A stretch of DNA of 64,000 nucleotides from Eunapius fragilis. Lineage: Eukaryota; Porifera; Demospongiae; Spongillida; Spongillidae. This document shows, one piece after another, positions 12,601 to 22,556 of this stretch (positions within the stretch are counted from its first letter, which is position 1; the number at the start of each line of letters is the position of its first letter). The DNA is taken from contig OY811993.1 in the NCBI GenBank assembly GCA_963681505.1, forward strand, positions 2,181,992-2,245,991, in the 5' to 3' direction. Made by a program: the position numbers and the translations under genes. The notes under the pieces were generated by a model. The model saw only the letters and a program-made list of their open reading frames with translations, was not told the DNA's origin and did not search any database.

Positions 12601-15248
12601 CAAATATTGTGTTTTTCATGGCATAAGGGATTATGAAATATGCATATATTTATGATTGTAAGACCCTAAAAACTGCTGGGTTGTGGTGTATTTCTTTTTC
12701 CATTATGGTAAATTTTTTCCATGCTGCCCTACATTCAGGTATGTGCCACCAACATTCTTTTAGAGAATGTTTCTTACTACATGTATATCTCAGGATTGAT
12801 GTCCTTTATATTTCTAATCTTATCCTTTAAATTATTCATGTACAATGATGAATCACATTCCTGATTATTAATTCTTAATTCCTTCTTAATCTAATCTTAT
12901 TCATTAATTTATTCATGTACAGTGTATGGGATTAATGAAAATCACATTCCTGATAATTAATTCTTAATTCCTTTTTAATTACTGCTGAGACCTAACTTTA
13001 TTATGACAAGTATTGTATGGATTGTGTTTGCCATAGGAACGGCGCTCTTTGTCTATACAAACAAATGGATTAAATAAAAAGCGTTAAAACATTCTCTTCC
13101 ATAAGTTTTGACATATGCAGAATAGTGGGGTAAGCATATGTCAATGCATAAAACATACCTATATTTATATTGAGCTCGTGCACACTATAACATCCTGCAT
13201 GTATCAATGTGCAAGCATCTCTCATTGTCACCAATTTTTTTCCCTTTTTGACACTATCTCACAATCTTGTACGATTTTATTTTACTTTCGGCATGCAGCT
13301 ACATTGTAATTGTGATGTCATGTTTGCTTGGCAATTTTCACTCTACTGTTCTGAATATTTGCTATAATTCTGGACATGTCAATTTTTCTATATTAACTTT
13401 GTGTACCATAATTAAAAGAATCATAGCACTTATTTGGAACGTCATCAATCAGACTTAAACCTGGAGGACAACTATTATTAATTAAGTTTAGACTGGGCAC
13501 ATCAAGAAGCGTTTGGAATAGTTAACTTATTATAATAAACAAAGATGACTGTGCTACATTCTGATCAAGTAAATACCAACAAAAGTACAACGTCAGAAGG
13601 ACGAAGATTTAGACAATGACAAAGGAGTAGGGGAATGAATATACGAATTTTTAACCCTCATTGCAACGGCTTACACATGTACACCCTAATCATGCAGTTC
13701 AATTTGTTATGGGCATAAAACATCAACTCTGCATGGATCAGTTTTAGTTTCAGCACATAATTGATCTGGTGTTATCATAATTAAGTCAGTTATGAATTTT
13801 TCGATTCCTGACCGTGCACACTGCAAAAACTAGTGTGAAAGCCACCAATACTTAGCCAAATTGGTGTGACTCCCACCAGTGATAGAAATTTGAGTGATCA
13901 CAATCTTTCTGACATTACATATGAAGTGAAATAATGGTTTGGAGTGGCCATTTGCGGCGAACCTTCGCACCAATAAATAGGAGGCCTTCACACTTTTGCT
14001 TTACCTGGTTAACCCTATAAAATACCCACAAGGCTGTTTGGTACAGTAATAGGTGCATTACTACCGTTCAATTCATAACCAACCCAAACCTACATGTATA
14101 TGTATGGCAACGATCCTACATCTGGAAAATTCTGAATCTGGATTATGAGTAGTTTGCCAAAAAATGATATGCTTTCGAACCTAAACCAAGCAATGCCCAT
14201 TCATAGGCACATTTAGATGTTTAAAACATGGCATCACATCCATGTAAGGGCATTGCGCTTTGTTCAGGTCCTAACCTATATCATAGTTTATAAACTATGC
14301 GTACTGTTTAGGACCTAAATATTCATAGTGTTCAGCAAATTTCGTAACCTGGACTCAGAAATTCTTGATCTTGTTGAGACACTGTTATACTTACCCACTA
14401 ATGAAGTGCTGTAAATTGTCTATTCATATTTACTCTGCTAACTATCCACGTTGCATCATAAATGACATCTTCATGTTGTTCCGCATAAATGCCAAGGTAA
14501 ATTTATGATTACACTTACACTAAGGTATTATTTATGATTACGCAATAATTATATCTACCTGTTAATTAGCAGTCATCCATGCTCATGAGTTAATATCAGT
14601 GATACGCTTTAGTGACTGCTGAAATCGTAACATGTTCTCTTTATGTATCTTTAGCAGCACTGAAGGCACCTACATCCACACTGATTGCACAGGTATGTGT
14701 TTTGCAATGCTCTACCTTAGGTATACCACTTGCATTTACGAACACTACTATGCCACACATAGTCTCATGCAGCACTTCATGTGGAGAAGACAGCCCATTC
14801 ACCAATGGAGCAAACTCCACAGCTTGTTACACCGATTTACCAAGAACTGTCACAACCAGCTTTGCAGTCAACGTATAATGAAGCCACTCATGCAGAGGGG
14901 TCACGTACACAGAATACTAGCCCACTCCACCCTATTCAGCATATCCTCAGCAATAACAATGTACAGGATGTAAAAGATGTAACAGGTGTAAGGATTGTAG
15001 AGGGTGCGCATATGGTGTATCAGCCATTGTCCAAACAGCTCATGTCTGCTCCACCAATATATGGAGATGTTAATCAAACCACCCCACTATATCAACCACT
15101 TTCCATTGATTCTGTGCATCAGTCTACTTATACCACTACAAGCAGAACCACCAACTATCATCACCCAGACTACTATGAAGTATCACAAACAGAACATGAT
15201 TATGAACCAACCCCTGATGTTCGCACGTATTTAGAATTAATTAAATAA
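3339..15248 (+). CDS. Gene 1: kinase-less Eph-like receptor with multi-tyrosine tail
   Basis: Exons: 3339-3566, 3624-4263, 4322-4483, 4640-4927, 5054-5144, 5779-5813, 14655-14692, 14763-15248. All have GT-AG borders and matching phases, summing to 656 codons with stop (655 residues). Signal peptide is about 1-24. The Eph ligand-binding-like domain spans about 28-222, with a NWLITQH segment (family QNNWL), then GVYLSAQDFGTC and FYYACP near its end. The cysteine-rich CPPGTYKSVQG module is about 223-343, one fibronectin III domain 344-439, the transmembrane helix about 449-470, followed by CIFWW. The tail (482-655) has tyrosine motifs near 520, 532, 580, 594, 604, 632, 641 and 650. Canonical Eph receptors have two FN3 domains, a kinase and SAM; none of those extra parts is found, including in the 8.8-kb intron 6. 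Linking exon 6 to exon 7 across that intron is inferred from phase and from the same arrangement in gene 2. Confidence 0.75.
5245..5400. repeat. Poly-G tract and hAT-MITE-like relic in intron 5 of gene 1
   Basis: A G-run at about 5252-5270 is followed by sequence with 'cagacccgatacaaaaagttgggg' and 'gcttcaggcccaatag' blocks. Similar blocks occur inside the hAT-like relic at 17087-17314. This is probably a decayed member of the same family. It is also present, with variable G-run length, at about 28567-28680 and 56295-56410. Confidence 0.4.
6165..6214. repeat. (TG)n microsatellite
   Basis: Nearly pure TG dinucleotide array in intron 6 of gene 1. It has shorter counterparts at about 29590-29622 and 57331-57360. 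A second array lies at about 6595-6634. Confidence 0.85.
6595..6634. repeat. (GT)n microsatellite
   Basis: Pure GT array in intron 6 of gene 1, preceded by interrupted GTGTG. The equivalent site in gene 2 (about 29970-30010) is shorter and interrupted. Confidence 0.85.
6725..7079. other. Gene 1-specific intronic insertion with G/C homopolymers
   Basis: From about 6720 gene 1 carries roughly 1.1 kb not found in the intron 6 of genes 2 or 3. It starts with mirrored homopolymers (a G-run about 6735-6745 and a C-run about 6766-6786), the kind of terminus seen on other MITEs in this window. No gene is recognisable. It also contains the inverted-repeat element at 7080-7310. Confidence 0.4.
7080..7310. 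mobile_element. MITE with TATAGAGGAGTTGCAT ends
   Basis: TATAGAGGAGTTGCAT plus GTGACGTC at 7080 onward is matched by its reverse complement ending at 7310, giving ends of about 23 bases with one extra base on one side. The 231-base unit is non-coding and found only in gene 1's intron 6. Confidence 0.55.
7311..8765. other. Intron 6 of gene 1, no recognised element
   Basis: Two frames of 60-85 codons near 7330-7585 match nothing I know and are not preserved in genes 2 or 3. From about 7900 on, the sequence is homologous to 30100-31230 in gene 2. A short tandem of 'ctgccccccccactttac' lies near 7810-7855. Confidence 0.4.
8766..9022. mobile_element. MITE with ATATGG..GTGTCCAG ends, gene 1 copy
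   Basis: The left end reads ATATGGAACTGTGTCCAGC then AAAATCACCCTT. The right end is its near-perfect reverse complement (AAGGGTGATTTTCCTGGACACTGTCCATAT). It is about 257 bases, non-coding, with ends in TA-rich sequence compatible with a Tc1/mariner-type TA target. Orthologous copies lie at 31231-31488 and 58368-58625. Confidence 0.6.
9445..10426 (-). pseudogene. Decayed minus-strand gene with Asn-Ser-Gly repeats, unit 1
   Basis: Minus-strand frames read, in order, a short basic segment, a run of NSxGT/NSGGA-like pentapeptides (about 10100-10290), then an IPNDKEPHNLK segment and a cysteine/histidine-rich stretch (CDRGHCRMCGM) near 9790. The frame is broken several times in this copy. The matching copies at 32582-32908 and 59712-60038 keep 108 open codons over the repeat part. 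I do not recognise the family. It may be an old transposon or domesticated gene, or a coding-like minisatellite. Confidence 0.3.
10405..10408. other. Empty TTAA target site of the Kolobok-like element
   Basis: The flanks of the 3.5-kb element in gene 2 (up to 32939 and from 36428) are contiguous here around a single TTAA. The segment reads 'cccagttttTTAAaagttg'-like sequence and continues into 'atcattgattaattacctg'. This fixes the insertion as later than the split of unit 1 from units 2 and 3, or lost precisely from unit 1. Confidence 0.65.
10763..11069. mobile_element. MITE with GCACCTATCAATG ends and ATAAT duplication
   Basis: Inverted ends of about 45 bases start GCACCTATCAATGGCCTCCC on the left and read GCGCCTATCAATGATCTCCC on the reverse right. 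ATAAT flanks both sides (10758-10762 and 11070-11074). Inside are repeated 'gatcaaatccccca' blocks. Copies lie at 36774-37086 and, cut by the window end, from 63913. Confidence 0.7.
11075..11887. other. Intron 6 of gene 1, no recognised element
   Basis: No coding frame or terminal repeats were recognised. The block is collinear with about 37087-37888 in gene 2. Confidence 0.4.
11888..12388. mobile_element. Possible MITE with CGTTCCCCAG ends
   Basis: CGTTCCCCAGGGGTAAC at 11888 is mirrored by GTTACCTCTGGGGAATG near 12358-12374. The right side also contains a local palindrome CTGGGGAA-TGATCG-TTCCCCAG (about 12364-12385). The pair is kept in gene 2 (about 37886 and 38350). The target duplication is unclear, so this is tentative. 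Confidence 0.35.
12389..14654. other. Distal intron 6 of gene 1
   Basis: AT-rich intronic sequence collinear with about 38390-40557 in gene 2. It contains an imperfect direct duplication near 12836-12985 ('attcttaattcc..taatctaatcttattcattaatttattcatgtac'). I looked here for kinase exons (glycine loop, HRD, DFG) in all frames and saw none. Confidence 0.5.
14655..15248 (+). other. Exons 7-8 of gene 1: tail with ITAM-like tyrosines
   Basis: Exon 7 (14655-14692) enters in phase 1 and ends in phase 0. Exon 8 is 14763-15248. The tail has VVY/MVYQPL, then 10 residues, YGDV, then 6 residues, YQPL, and further YYEV, YEPT and YLEL near the end. The ITAM consensus is YxxI/L-x(6-12)-YxxI/L, so this is ITAM-like with Val at one +3 position. 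The 70-base intron contains a second acceptor (ctctaccttag at about 14710-14720). Using it would add 13 codons and stop at TAG, removing every tyrosine motif. A possible AATAAA overlaps the stop codon. Confidence 0.7.
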
Positions 15249-17086
15249 ATTACCAATGAATCGACTGTCTTATGTGAATGTACATTAGTGTCCAGCAGTT
15301 TTGTATTATTTGATATCTTTTTAAAAATGTATAATTCTACAATCAATGAAATTTTGTATGGATTTCGATCTAAAAGGACAGCTTGTTTTGAAATGGATAG
15401 TACTGACAGAAACTAAGTAGTGAGCACTGCTGATGAACACATACCACCGTACATGCACATAAATGTGGGCCATGCAGTAGTATTCTTTCAGTTATTATTT
15501 CACTCTAACTATGGATACATGTATCTTAAAGCAATATTCTACCCTGGTAAATCGCGCAAATTACTCATAGAAATCGGCCATAATCTCGCCAAAAAGCGCG
15601 TTTTTCATAACGCTTTACCTCCTTACTTGTGCGGTGCAGTAGTGTCACATTTTGCATATACACAAGAGAGTCATTGTCTATTGAAATCCACAAACATTTC
15701 CTTTGAATCTTGGTTCGAAATTCCCAAGCTGTAATTATTGTTTACTGGTCCCAAGCCAGAGCGTAATTTGAAGCGACTGATAGAGCGGGTGGGAGGAGAC
15801 GAAGATGAAATTCGCATTTTCCAAACAGAACAATCCCACGCTGCTTCCAGAAGCACTGAATCTTAACAAATAAAATACATGTTTGTAAGCTGCCTCAGAA
15901 CGATCATTTGCAAACTATCAGAGATTCTTTGGAGAAGGAAACTCTCCACCCGTGATGCAATGACGCTTTGTATTTCTGTTGTGGTAAGGGGTAGTTAACA
16001 CTGATATTGTAATGGGCTATGTATGTCTGTTGAATGAATTGAAGGTATTTGTGGCACCCTATGGTATACCCTTGTTATTAATTAGTATCAACATCAGCAT
16101 GAAACAATAGTCACAATGCAAAAGAATGCATGCATGGTGAAAATTTTTATCTATTGGCCACGAGTAATCGAGATGTTGTTTGCATACAATGCATGCATCA
16201 ATTAAAGGTTCTCATATGTTATTTGATACCAGAAGTGCCTTCCCTATTAGTGAAGGTCTGAAAATAATTTGTCAGAGGTAGATTGGAAGAATAAAGTATA
16301 CACATTGACATGATCATATGGTCAGCTGGCCCATGTAGTCGTTTGCATACAGCCCTGCTATTAGAATTACCTATATTAATATATAAGCTCTGACACCCTG
16401 AAAAAGTGTAGACTCTAAATGTAAAATTAAAGTGTTTGAAGGTATCTGTATGATAAAATTTCACAGATAGATGCACCCATTCATGTGAGATGCAGGGCTG
16501 ATATTACTATTGTGAAAATTCTGTTAATTAAGCAGCGCGGAGTCTTTAGTTTTTAGCGTCCTCCATCTTTTTTTTTTCGCGCATGCATGCGCACATTGTG
16601 TCCGCCATGTTTATTAATGTTAGAATTATTATTGATAGGTCACAGTCCTCATTCCAGTATATGAATGTCTTCATTCCGTACTGCTAATACCCTATTATAT
16701 CTGTGGAGAAATTCTCTCTCTCATCAGAGACAAATAATTGTACGGCACCATATTATATATGTGCGTTATAACATCAATCATGGACGCGACGACCGAGTGA
16801 GGTACTAACGAACGCAGAGTCCGTTTTTGACACATAATGTTGGAACGGCCATTCAACCCTCAGCTGTATACGCCTGGCAGGTGTCTAGACGTAAGCTAAG
16901 ACAAGGACCGCATGTCACGGCATGTGCATGAAACGGTGTGTGTGCATGTGCGCTGTGTGTGTAGATACATGTATGTGTATATGAATACTCCACTACCTAT
17001 ATATAATCCAAATTGGACACTCCTACATGTACCTGAACCATTTAAAACCCATAGAATGTCGGCCCTCTTTGAATTACTACCCTGCT
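15249..17086. other. Intergenic spacer after gene 1
   Basis: It contains a 104-codon open frame at 15420-15734, whose C-terminal half is also open at 41422-41637. It is interrupted in the equivalents near 1140-1460 and 19320-19560 and matches no family I know, so I do not call it a gene. The rest is AT-rich and collinear with 41152-42991. Confidence 0.4.
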
Positions 17087-17314
17087 CAGTGGTGTATCTA
17101 GGATTTCAGCAAGAGGGGCGCTTCAGGTCAGGCCCGATACGATAAGTGTGGGAGTGGGGGGGGGGGGGGGGGAGGTGATGTGGTGCTGTCCGCTTCAGGT
17201 CCGATACAAAAAGTGGGGGCCCTTTGTTTTGCAAATACTTTATCGTTAATAATTAACGGTTACAATTTTGGCCGAGGTTGAGCACCGGGAGCACCCTCTC
17301 TGGATACGCCACTG
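17087..17314. mobile_element. hAT-like MITE relic with CAGTGGCGTATCCAG ends
   Basis: The left end is CAGTGGTGTATCTAGG and the right end is the reverse of CAGTGGCGTATCCAGAG. It includes a G-run at about 17157-17172. Ends of the CAGTGGCG type are common in animal hAT elements; the 8-base target duplication is not clear here. Its copy is at 42992-43213. Confidence 0.5.
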
Positions 17315-17335
17315 CTGCTTGTGCAAGATTTTGTG

Positions 17336-18355
17336 CAGGGTTGCCGAAGGCCGGCCGACCTTTCAGGCCGGACCTTCTGGCCTGACCTTCAGGCCAGAAC
17401 CCGGCCTGAAAGGCCACTTATAAAAGATGTAATTAGATTATTAAACAATATTATCTCAAGATTATATACAATCACTGTGAATTAATCAGTCACACGATAT
17501 GCCGCATACATCAGTAAGTTGCGCAGATGAACCAGATCGCCGAGACCGGTCCAGACGTAACTAATCTAACAGTTCCGCACCCATGCATTGTGCTTAAGCA
17601 TTATACACGCCTCCAGTCGCTGGGGAAGAAGATTCCATCTTTGACGCTGTTGAATAAGCTTGGCTCTAGAAAATACCATGCAGCTCAGATGGTGCAGAAG
17701 AGGCCATGCTAGTACTTTCTTGCAAGCTTAGAAATTCTTGGAAAACGCGAGTCGTGCAATTTCCACCATGCAAGCGGATCTATGCATAGATAGTACTATC
17801 TATGATCTATAGGAGAAGTAGCATTCACTTGTCGTGTTTCGGGAACTGAAAGCCAAGCATCAAACTCATCCTTAACTTCTCTACGTATATAGATCGTTCG
17901 ACAAAGGGCTTGTGGCAGCGGTTTCACCAAGCTTTGTCAGCAAACCCTTCATATCCTCTCTTTTCATGACATTTGTACAATTTGAAATGTGCCCACACCA
18001 CGGAGGGTTGTTTGCGTCGTTGCGGGTACCTGATAAGCTCATCAGTGTTATAAACCCAGCGGTCTGGGTTTATAGGAGACACAAGCTTATGGGATATATC
18101 TGCTACAGAGGAGCCACCAGTCCCACCACAATCACCTGAAGCTGTATTCGTAGCGCTAGTGACGGCGCTAACGAATGAATAAACGTCACGCGCGTCACGT
18201 GTACTTGTCTCATATATTGTAAATTAATGTTCAATAATTTTAACATCAAATTTAATAACTGTATCTTTCGGGTCGACCTTTCAGGCCACGGGCCGGAGCC
18301 CTGGCCTGACCTTCAGGTCACAGGCCGGACCCTGGCTTGACTTTCGGCAACCCTG
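17336..18355. mobile_element. hAT-type MITE with CAGGGTTGCCGAA ends, unit 1
   Basis: Terminal inverted repeat CAGGGTTGCCGAA occurs at both ends, followed by 'ggccg/ggcctg' repeats (subterminal AGGCCGG and TTTCAGGCC motifs). The flanking 8 bases are ATTTTGTG on the left and CTTTTGTG on the right; in unit 2 both are CTTTTGTG, a clear 8-base duplication. The inside is non-coding. ACGG at 18162-18165 is the empty target of the Ginger-like element found in unit 2. Confidence 0.75.
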
Positions 18356-18592
18356 CTTTTGTGCATATAGAAATGGTGCGGTAGGTAATGCTAAAGATAC
18401 AAATTTGATAGTGTTAACTTATAGTATTGATTTGGATGCTATACAGTGTGATATAAATCAACAAGGATCAAAATCTTGTAAAACGTTCCTCAAGCATGTA
18501 TTATGCCACAATGATATACCAATTATCACTATTTTAAACAGTCACTATAGGTATACCACTTGCATTTACGAATACTACTATGCCACATTTAG
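18356..18592. other. Unexplained coding-like stretch before orphan tail 1
   Basis: Open from about 18393 with a possible ATG at 18405; the frame reads 'IVLTYSIDLDAIQCDINQQG' and continues for about 50 residues to the 'ctatag' before the tail homology. It is identical in unit 2 (from 46827). I do not recognise it. It replaces the expected exon 7 and intron. Confidence 0.3.
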
Positions 18593-19054
18593 TCTCATGC
18601 AGCACTTCATGTGGAGAAGATAGCCCATTCACCAATGGAGCAAACTTCACAGCTTGTTACACCGATTTACCAAGAACTGTCACAACCAGCTTTGCAGTCA
18701 ACGTATAATGAAGCCACTCATGTAGAGGGGTCACGTACACAGAATACTAGCCCACTCCACCCTATTCAGCATATCCTCAGCAATAGCAATGTACAGGATG
18801 TAAAAGATGTAACAGGTGTAAGGATTGTAGAGGGTGCGCATGTGGTGTATCAGCCATTGTCCAAACAGCTCATGTCTGCTCCACCAATATATGCAGATGT
18901 TAATCAAACCACCCCTCTATATCAACCACTTTCCATTGATTCTGTGGATCAGTCTACTTATGCATACTCGCCAACAATCATCAGCCAGCCTACTATGAAG
19001 TATCACAAACAGAACATGATTATAAACCAACGACTAATGAGTGCACGTATTTAG
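18593..19054 (+). pseudogene. Orphan tail exon 8, unit 1 (frameshifted)
   Basis: Homologous to exon 8 of the receptor genes and preceded by the same 'atttag' acceptor, but exon 7 is absent. After codon ~125 a small deletion ('acttatgcatactcgccaacaatc') shifts the frame, so the YYEV, YEPT and YLEL motifs are lost and translation ends at 19054. It has no ectodomain of its own. It may be a dead duplicate. Confidence 0.6.
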
Positions 19055-20420
19055 AATTAATTAAATACATTACCAATGAATCTACTGTCTTATGTGAATG
19101 TACATTAGTGTCCAGCATTTTTGTATTATTTGATATCTTGAAATATATAATTCTACAATCAATGAAATTATGTATGCATTTCGATCTAAAAGGACAGCTT
19201 ATTTGGAAATGGATAGTACCGACAGAAGCTAAGTAGTGAGCACTGCTGATGAACACATACCACCGTACATGTGGGCCAGTAGTATTCTTTTAGTTATCAT
19301 TTCACTCTAACTAATTAATATATATAAACTGTATCACATGTATCTGAAAGCAATATACTACCCTGGTAAATCGCGCAAATTACTCATAGAAATCTGCCAT
19401 AATCTCGCCCGAAAAGCGCGTTTTTTCAAAACGCTTTACCTCCTTGCTTGTGTGGTGCAGTAGTGTTACATTTTGCATATACACAAAGGAGTCCATTGTC
19501 TATAGTAATCCACAAACATTTCCTTTGAATCTTGGCTCGAAATTCCCTAGCTGTAATCATCTTTTTACTGGTCCCAAGCCTGAGCTTGAAATTGCATATA
19601 CTGAGTGAAGATCATCTCTACGTTTTGTTGCAGAAGACCCAGAATATATTTTTATGGACTTCATAAATGTCTTGTTATCGAGATGGTGTATATTGTTTGC
19701 ATACAATACATGCATCAATTAAAGGTTCTCATATGTTATTAGATACCAGAAGTGCCTTCCCTACTAGTAAAGGTCTGAAAATAATTACAGTTGTCAGAGG
19801 CGGATTGGAAGAATAAAGTATACACATGTAGTCGTTTGCGTACAGCACTGTTATTAGAATTGCGAGATATAAGTATATATCAACTCTGACACACTGAAAA
19901 AGTGTAGACTCTAAATGTAAAGGTAAAGTGTTTGACGTATTGTTAAGTGCATGACTGAATTAACTGAGCAGTGTCGTGGCCAGGCAGTATGGTGGTCAGC
20001 ATCAAATACCACAGTTGAGAAAATGATGTTGCAACACACATAGAACCCATTAGTAGTACGCGATCATAGCTTTGCGCATTATGTAACCTGATGTAAGCAG
20101 CAAGGTAATTTCAGAATCCAGCTAGTTGAGGTGTTGTAAGCAAATAACAACTGTCGAAATAATCATCCCATTCCTCCTTTTTTTGTATGCACTGGTGAAG
20201 CATGCAAGAGACATCGCGATAAAAAGATAACTGTTGCTCTCCTCCGAAGACAGTCTCTTTTGTTCTAGGTTCGATTATACAGAGCAAAATGCTTAGCAGT
20301 ACGTCGTATTCGGACTGATCGATCCATGTCACCTCGAAAAACGTGTAAGAATGATGCAGAGCATATGCGCGTATAGGATATACGGCCTCAATTGTAATTG
20401 GGAGCGACTTAATATCCTAA
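19055..20420. other. Spacer after orphan tail 1
   Basis: Collinear with the spacer at 878-2046 and with 47501-48852. The promoter block is degraded here: 'ttctaggttcgattatac' replaces the TATAAAGG sequence, consistent with the pseudogene downstream. No gene seen. Confidence 0.45.
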
Positions 20421-20424
20421 GGAT

Positions 20425-20455
<31 letters not shown>

Positions 20456-21523
20456 TGGCACCGGGGCACGTGCCCCATACACAACTTCGCGGGCCGCTTT
20501 TTATAATAATAGTTGCACGCTTGCGTTGCCTATTGATACACATACATGAACACATGAACTCTACTACTGTACTAGGGATCATATCATATAAGAGTTAATA
20601 TCGCTAATGAATAGTTTAATAATCATGGTGGCAACATTCGAAGAGAATGTCTCTGAGTGTCCGGAATCGGAATCAGTGGATTGAATAATAGATATTAATT
20701 AACTCTTTGAACGCCAAGTGCATATATACATACATGCTCACTAAATGATAATTATCTGACTCACGCATGGGGTGTGGATCAAAATCACCTTGATTACCAT
20801 TGTAGATGCATACAAGTGCAATACTGACCATTGTAAGTAACCTCATAGTCATACAAATGTTTGAACATATATGGGCACATTATGTGTGTCCATTGTAACT
20901 TGCTAGTACCTTTTGTTGCAACAACCCATAATACGAGTCAGCAAAATGTGCATGGAGGAGTGACATACTACACTGATCTGGGATACACATTCTTAACATA
21001 AAGAGTGAAGTGAGGTCATCCGAATAATGGGGTTCTTTAGGCAGTGGGAGAAGAAACATAATCACTTCGTACATGTACTTACAAGGTTACAAGTGCAGCA
21101 AGCATCTTCGAGTTGTGACTGATCAACACATTCTTGCAAGCAAGATCTAAATCATGCATGAATGGTGTAATCTTTGTGTGTGCATGCATGCATAAACGAG
21201 CTTGGCGTTCAAAGAGTATATCTATGATTCAATGCAGGCCCGCAACCTCATAAACGTAGAAAAGAGGCAAAGAATACTAATTTCTTCACCAGCAGGAATG
21301 CTGTAAGGGGGTGCCGGGGTGGGGGTACAGCGCAAACCCAACCAGCCTTTTCTAACGCGTTTCATGATAGGAATATAATACAGTTGCAAAGCTTCTGGGG
21401 TCTGGGGGAGCTTACAGCTCTCCCCCATGTCCCCTAGCTGGAGCGGGAGAGGTACGCCCCTCCCGCACCCACCCCAGCCACACCCACCATCCGTGCCCCC
21501 CCCCCCCCCCAAAACCTGGATCC
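20421..21523. mobile_element. GGATCC MITE with nested MITE, pseudogene 1 copy
   Basis: TAA|GGATCC plus G-run at the left (about 20427-20455) and C-run plus GGATCC|TAA at the right. The nested element with ACTCTTTGAACGCCAAGT-type ends is at 20702-21217. Same arrangement and insertion site as at 2047-3162, so it was carried along by the duplication. Confidence 0.6.
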
Positions 21524-21701
21524 TAAAGATGTAAGTGAAGTAAGAGTAAAGATCCGCGAGACTTCGTATCTATTAATAGCACATAATTAAATTTCGTATT
21601 ATATAGTTCTATCTCAATGTAGACGGACTGACGGACAAATTAAGTGTGCCTTTGAAAGTACTAGTACTGTGCTTAGCCTTTGTTACTGGTCCTGATTACA
21701 G

Positions 21702-22556
21702 TGGTCTCAGGCTGGTGATAAAGCGTGTTGTCAGATCACGACTTCTTGCTCCTTTTCTTTTCCTAACCAAAACAACTGGTTGATCACTCAACACATCAAC
21801 ACTACTATGGCCAATGGAGTAGCCCTCACCCAAATAGTTGTGAGAGTGAACTTCTCATTAAATGGCTGCCTCCCTGATGGGACATGTCTGCAGTCATTTG
21901 GTCTTCGTATCTACGAGACACCAAACATTGATCCCAGTGGCTTACTCAACACAACTAACTATGCATGCACCCTTTCCTAGTAATCTAGTCACAGTCGTAT
22001 CAAACCCAACTGGTACTGTAGTGGAGTTAGCTGATGTGACTGCACCCCTAGCAATGAGAAATGGGGGTGTGTATCTCTCTGCCCAAGATTTTGGTACATG
22101 TGTATCCATCACACGTCTTGTTGTGTTCTACTATGCCTGTCCTCAACAAGTGGTTGACTTCATAAGCTATCCCCAGACTGCATCCAATGGACCTATAACA
22201 CAACTTCAGTGTACATCAGGAGCAAGTGTCGTCGGACCAGGGCAACTTCTAGCTAGCTGTGGTAGCCTAGGTATGTGGGGAGCTCCAATTGGAAGCTGTT
22301 TATGCAGTCCTGGATACAAGAATACAAACTTGAAGACCTGCCAAGGTAGTAGCTAGGGAATATACACGTGTCAATATGTTCTTGTATGTCTCAGCCTGCC
22401 CCCCAGGTACCTACAAGAGTGTGCAGGGAAGCAGTGTGTGTCTTCCATGTCCCTCCAACAGTAACAGTTCAGTGAATGGATCCTTACAATGTCCATGTCT
22501 ACAGGGATACTACAGAGCACCTGGTAGTGGGGCTGAGAGTGGTTGCATTGCACATT
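21702..22556 (+). pseudogene. Receptor ectodomain pseudogene 1 (exons 2-3)
   Basis: Exon 2 homologue is 21702-22345, 4 bases longer than the 640 bases of the intact genes. The extra ATGC near 21962-21972 shifts the frame inside the Eph-like ligand-binding domain. Exon 3 homologue starts at 22395 and loses homology after about 22553. Exon 1 (signal peptide) has been deleted: upstream sequence jumps from 'gtagacgg..acaaat' straight to intron 1 (about 21645). The FN3, transmembrane and tail exons are missing. It cannot encode a receptor. Confidence 0.75.

Noticed and set aside
5814-14654. A kinase domain hidden in intron 6
   Set aside because: No glycine-rich loop, HRD, DFG or APE-like segment was visible in any frame here or in the matching introns of genes 2 and 3.
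15420-15734. A 104-codon gene in the spacer after gene 1
   Set aside because: The frame is only partly open in unit 2 and interrupted in the related spacers near 1140 and 19320. No recognisable domain.
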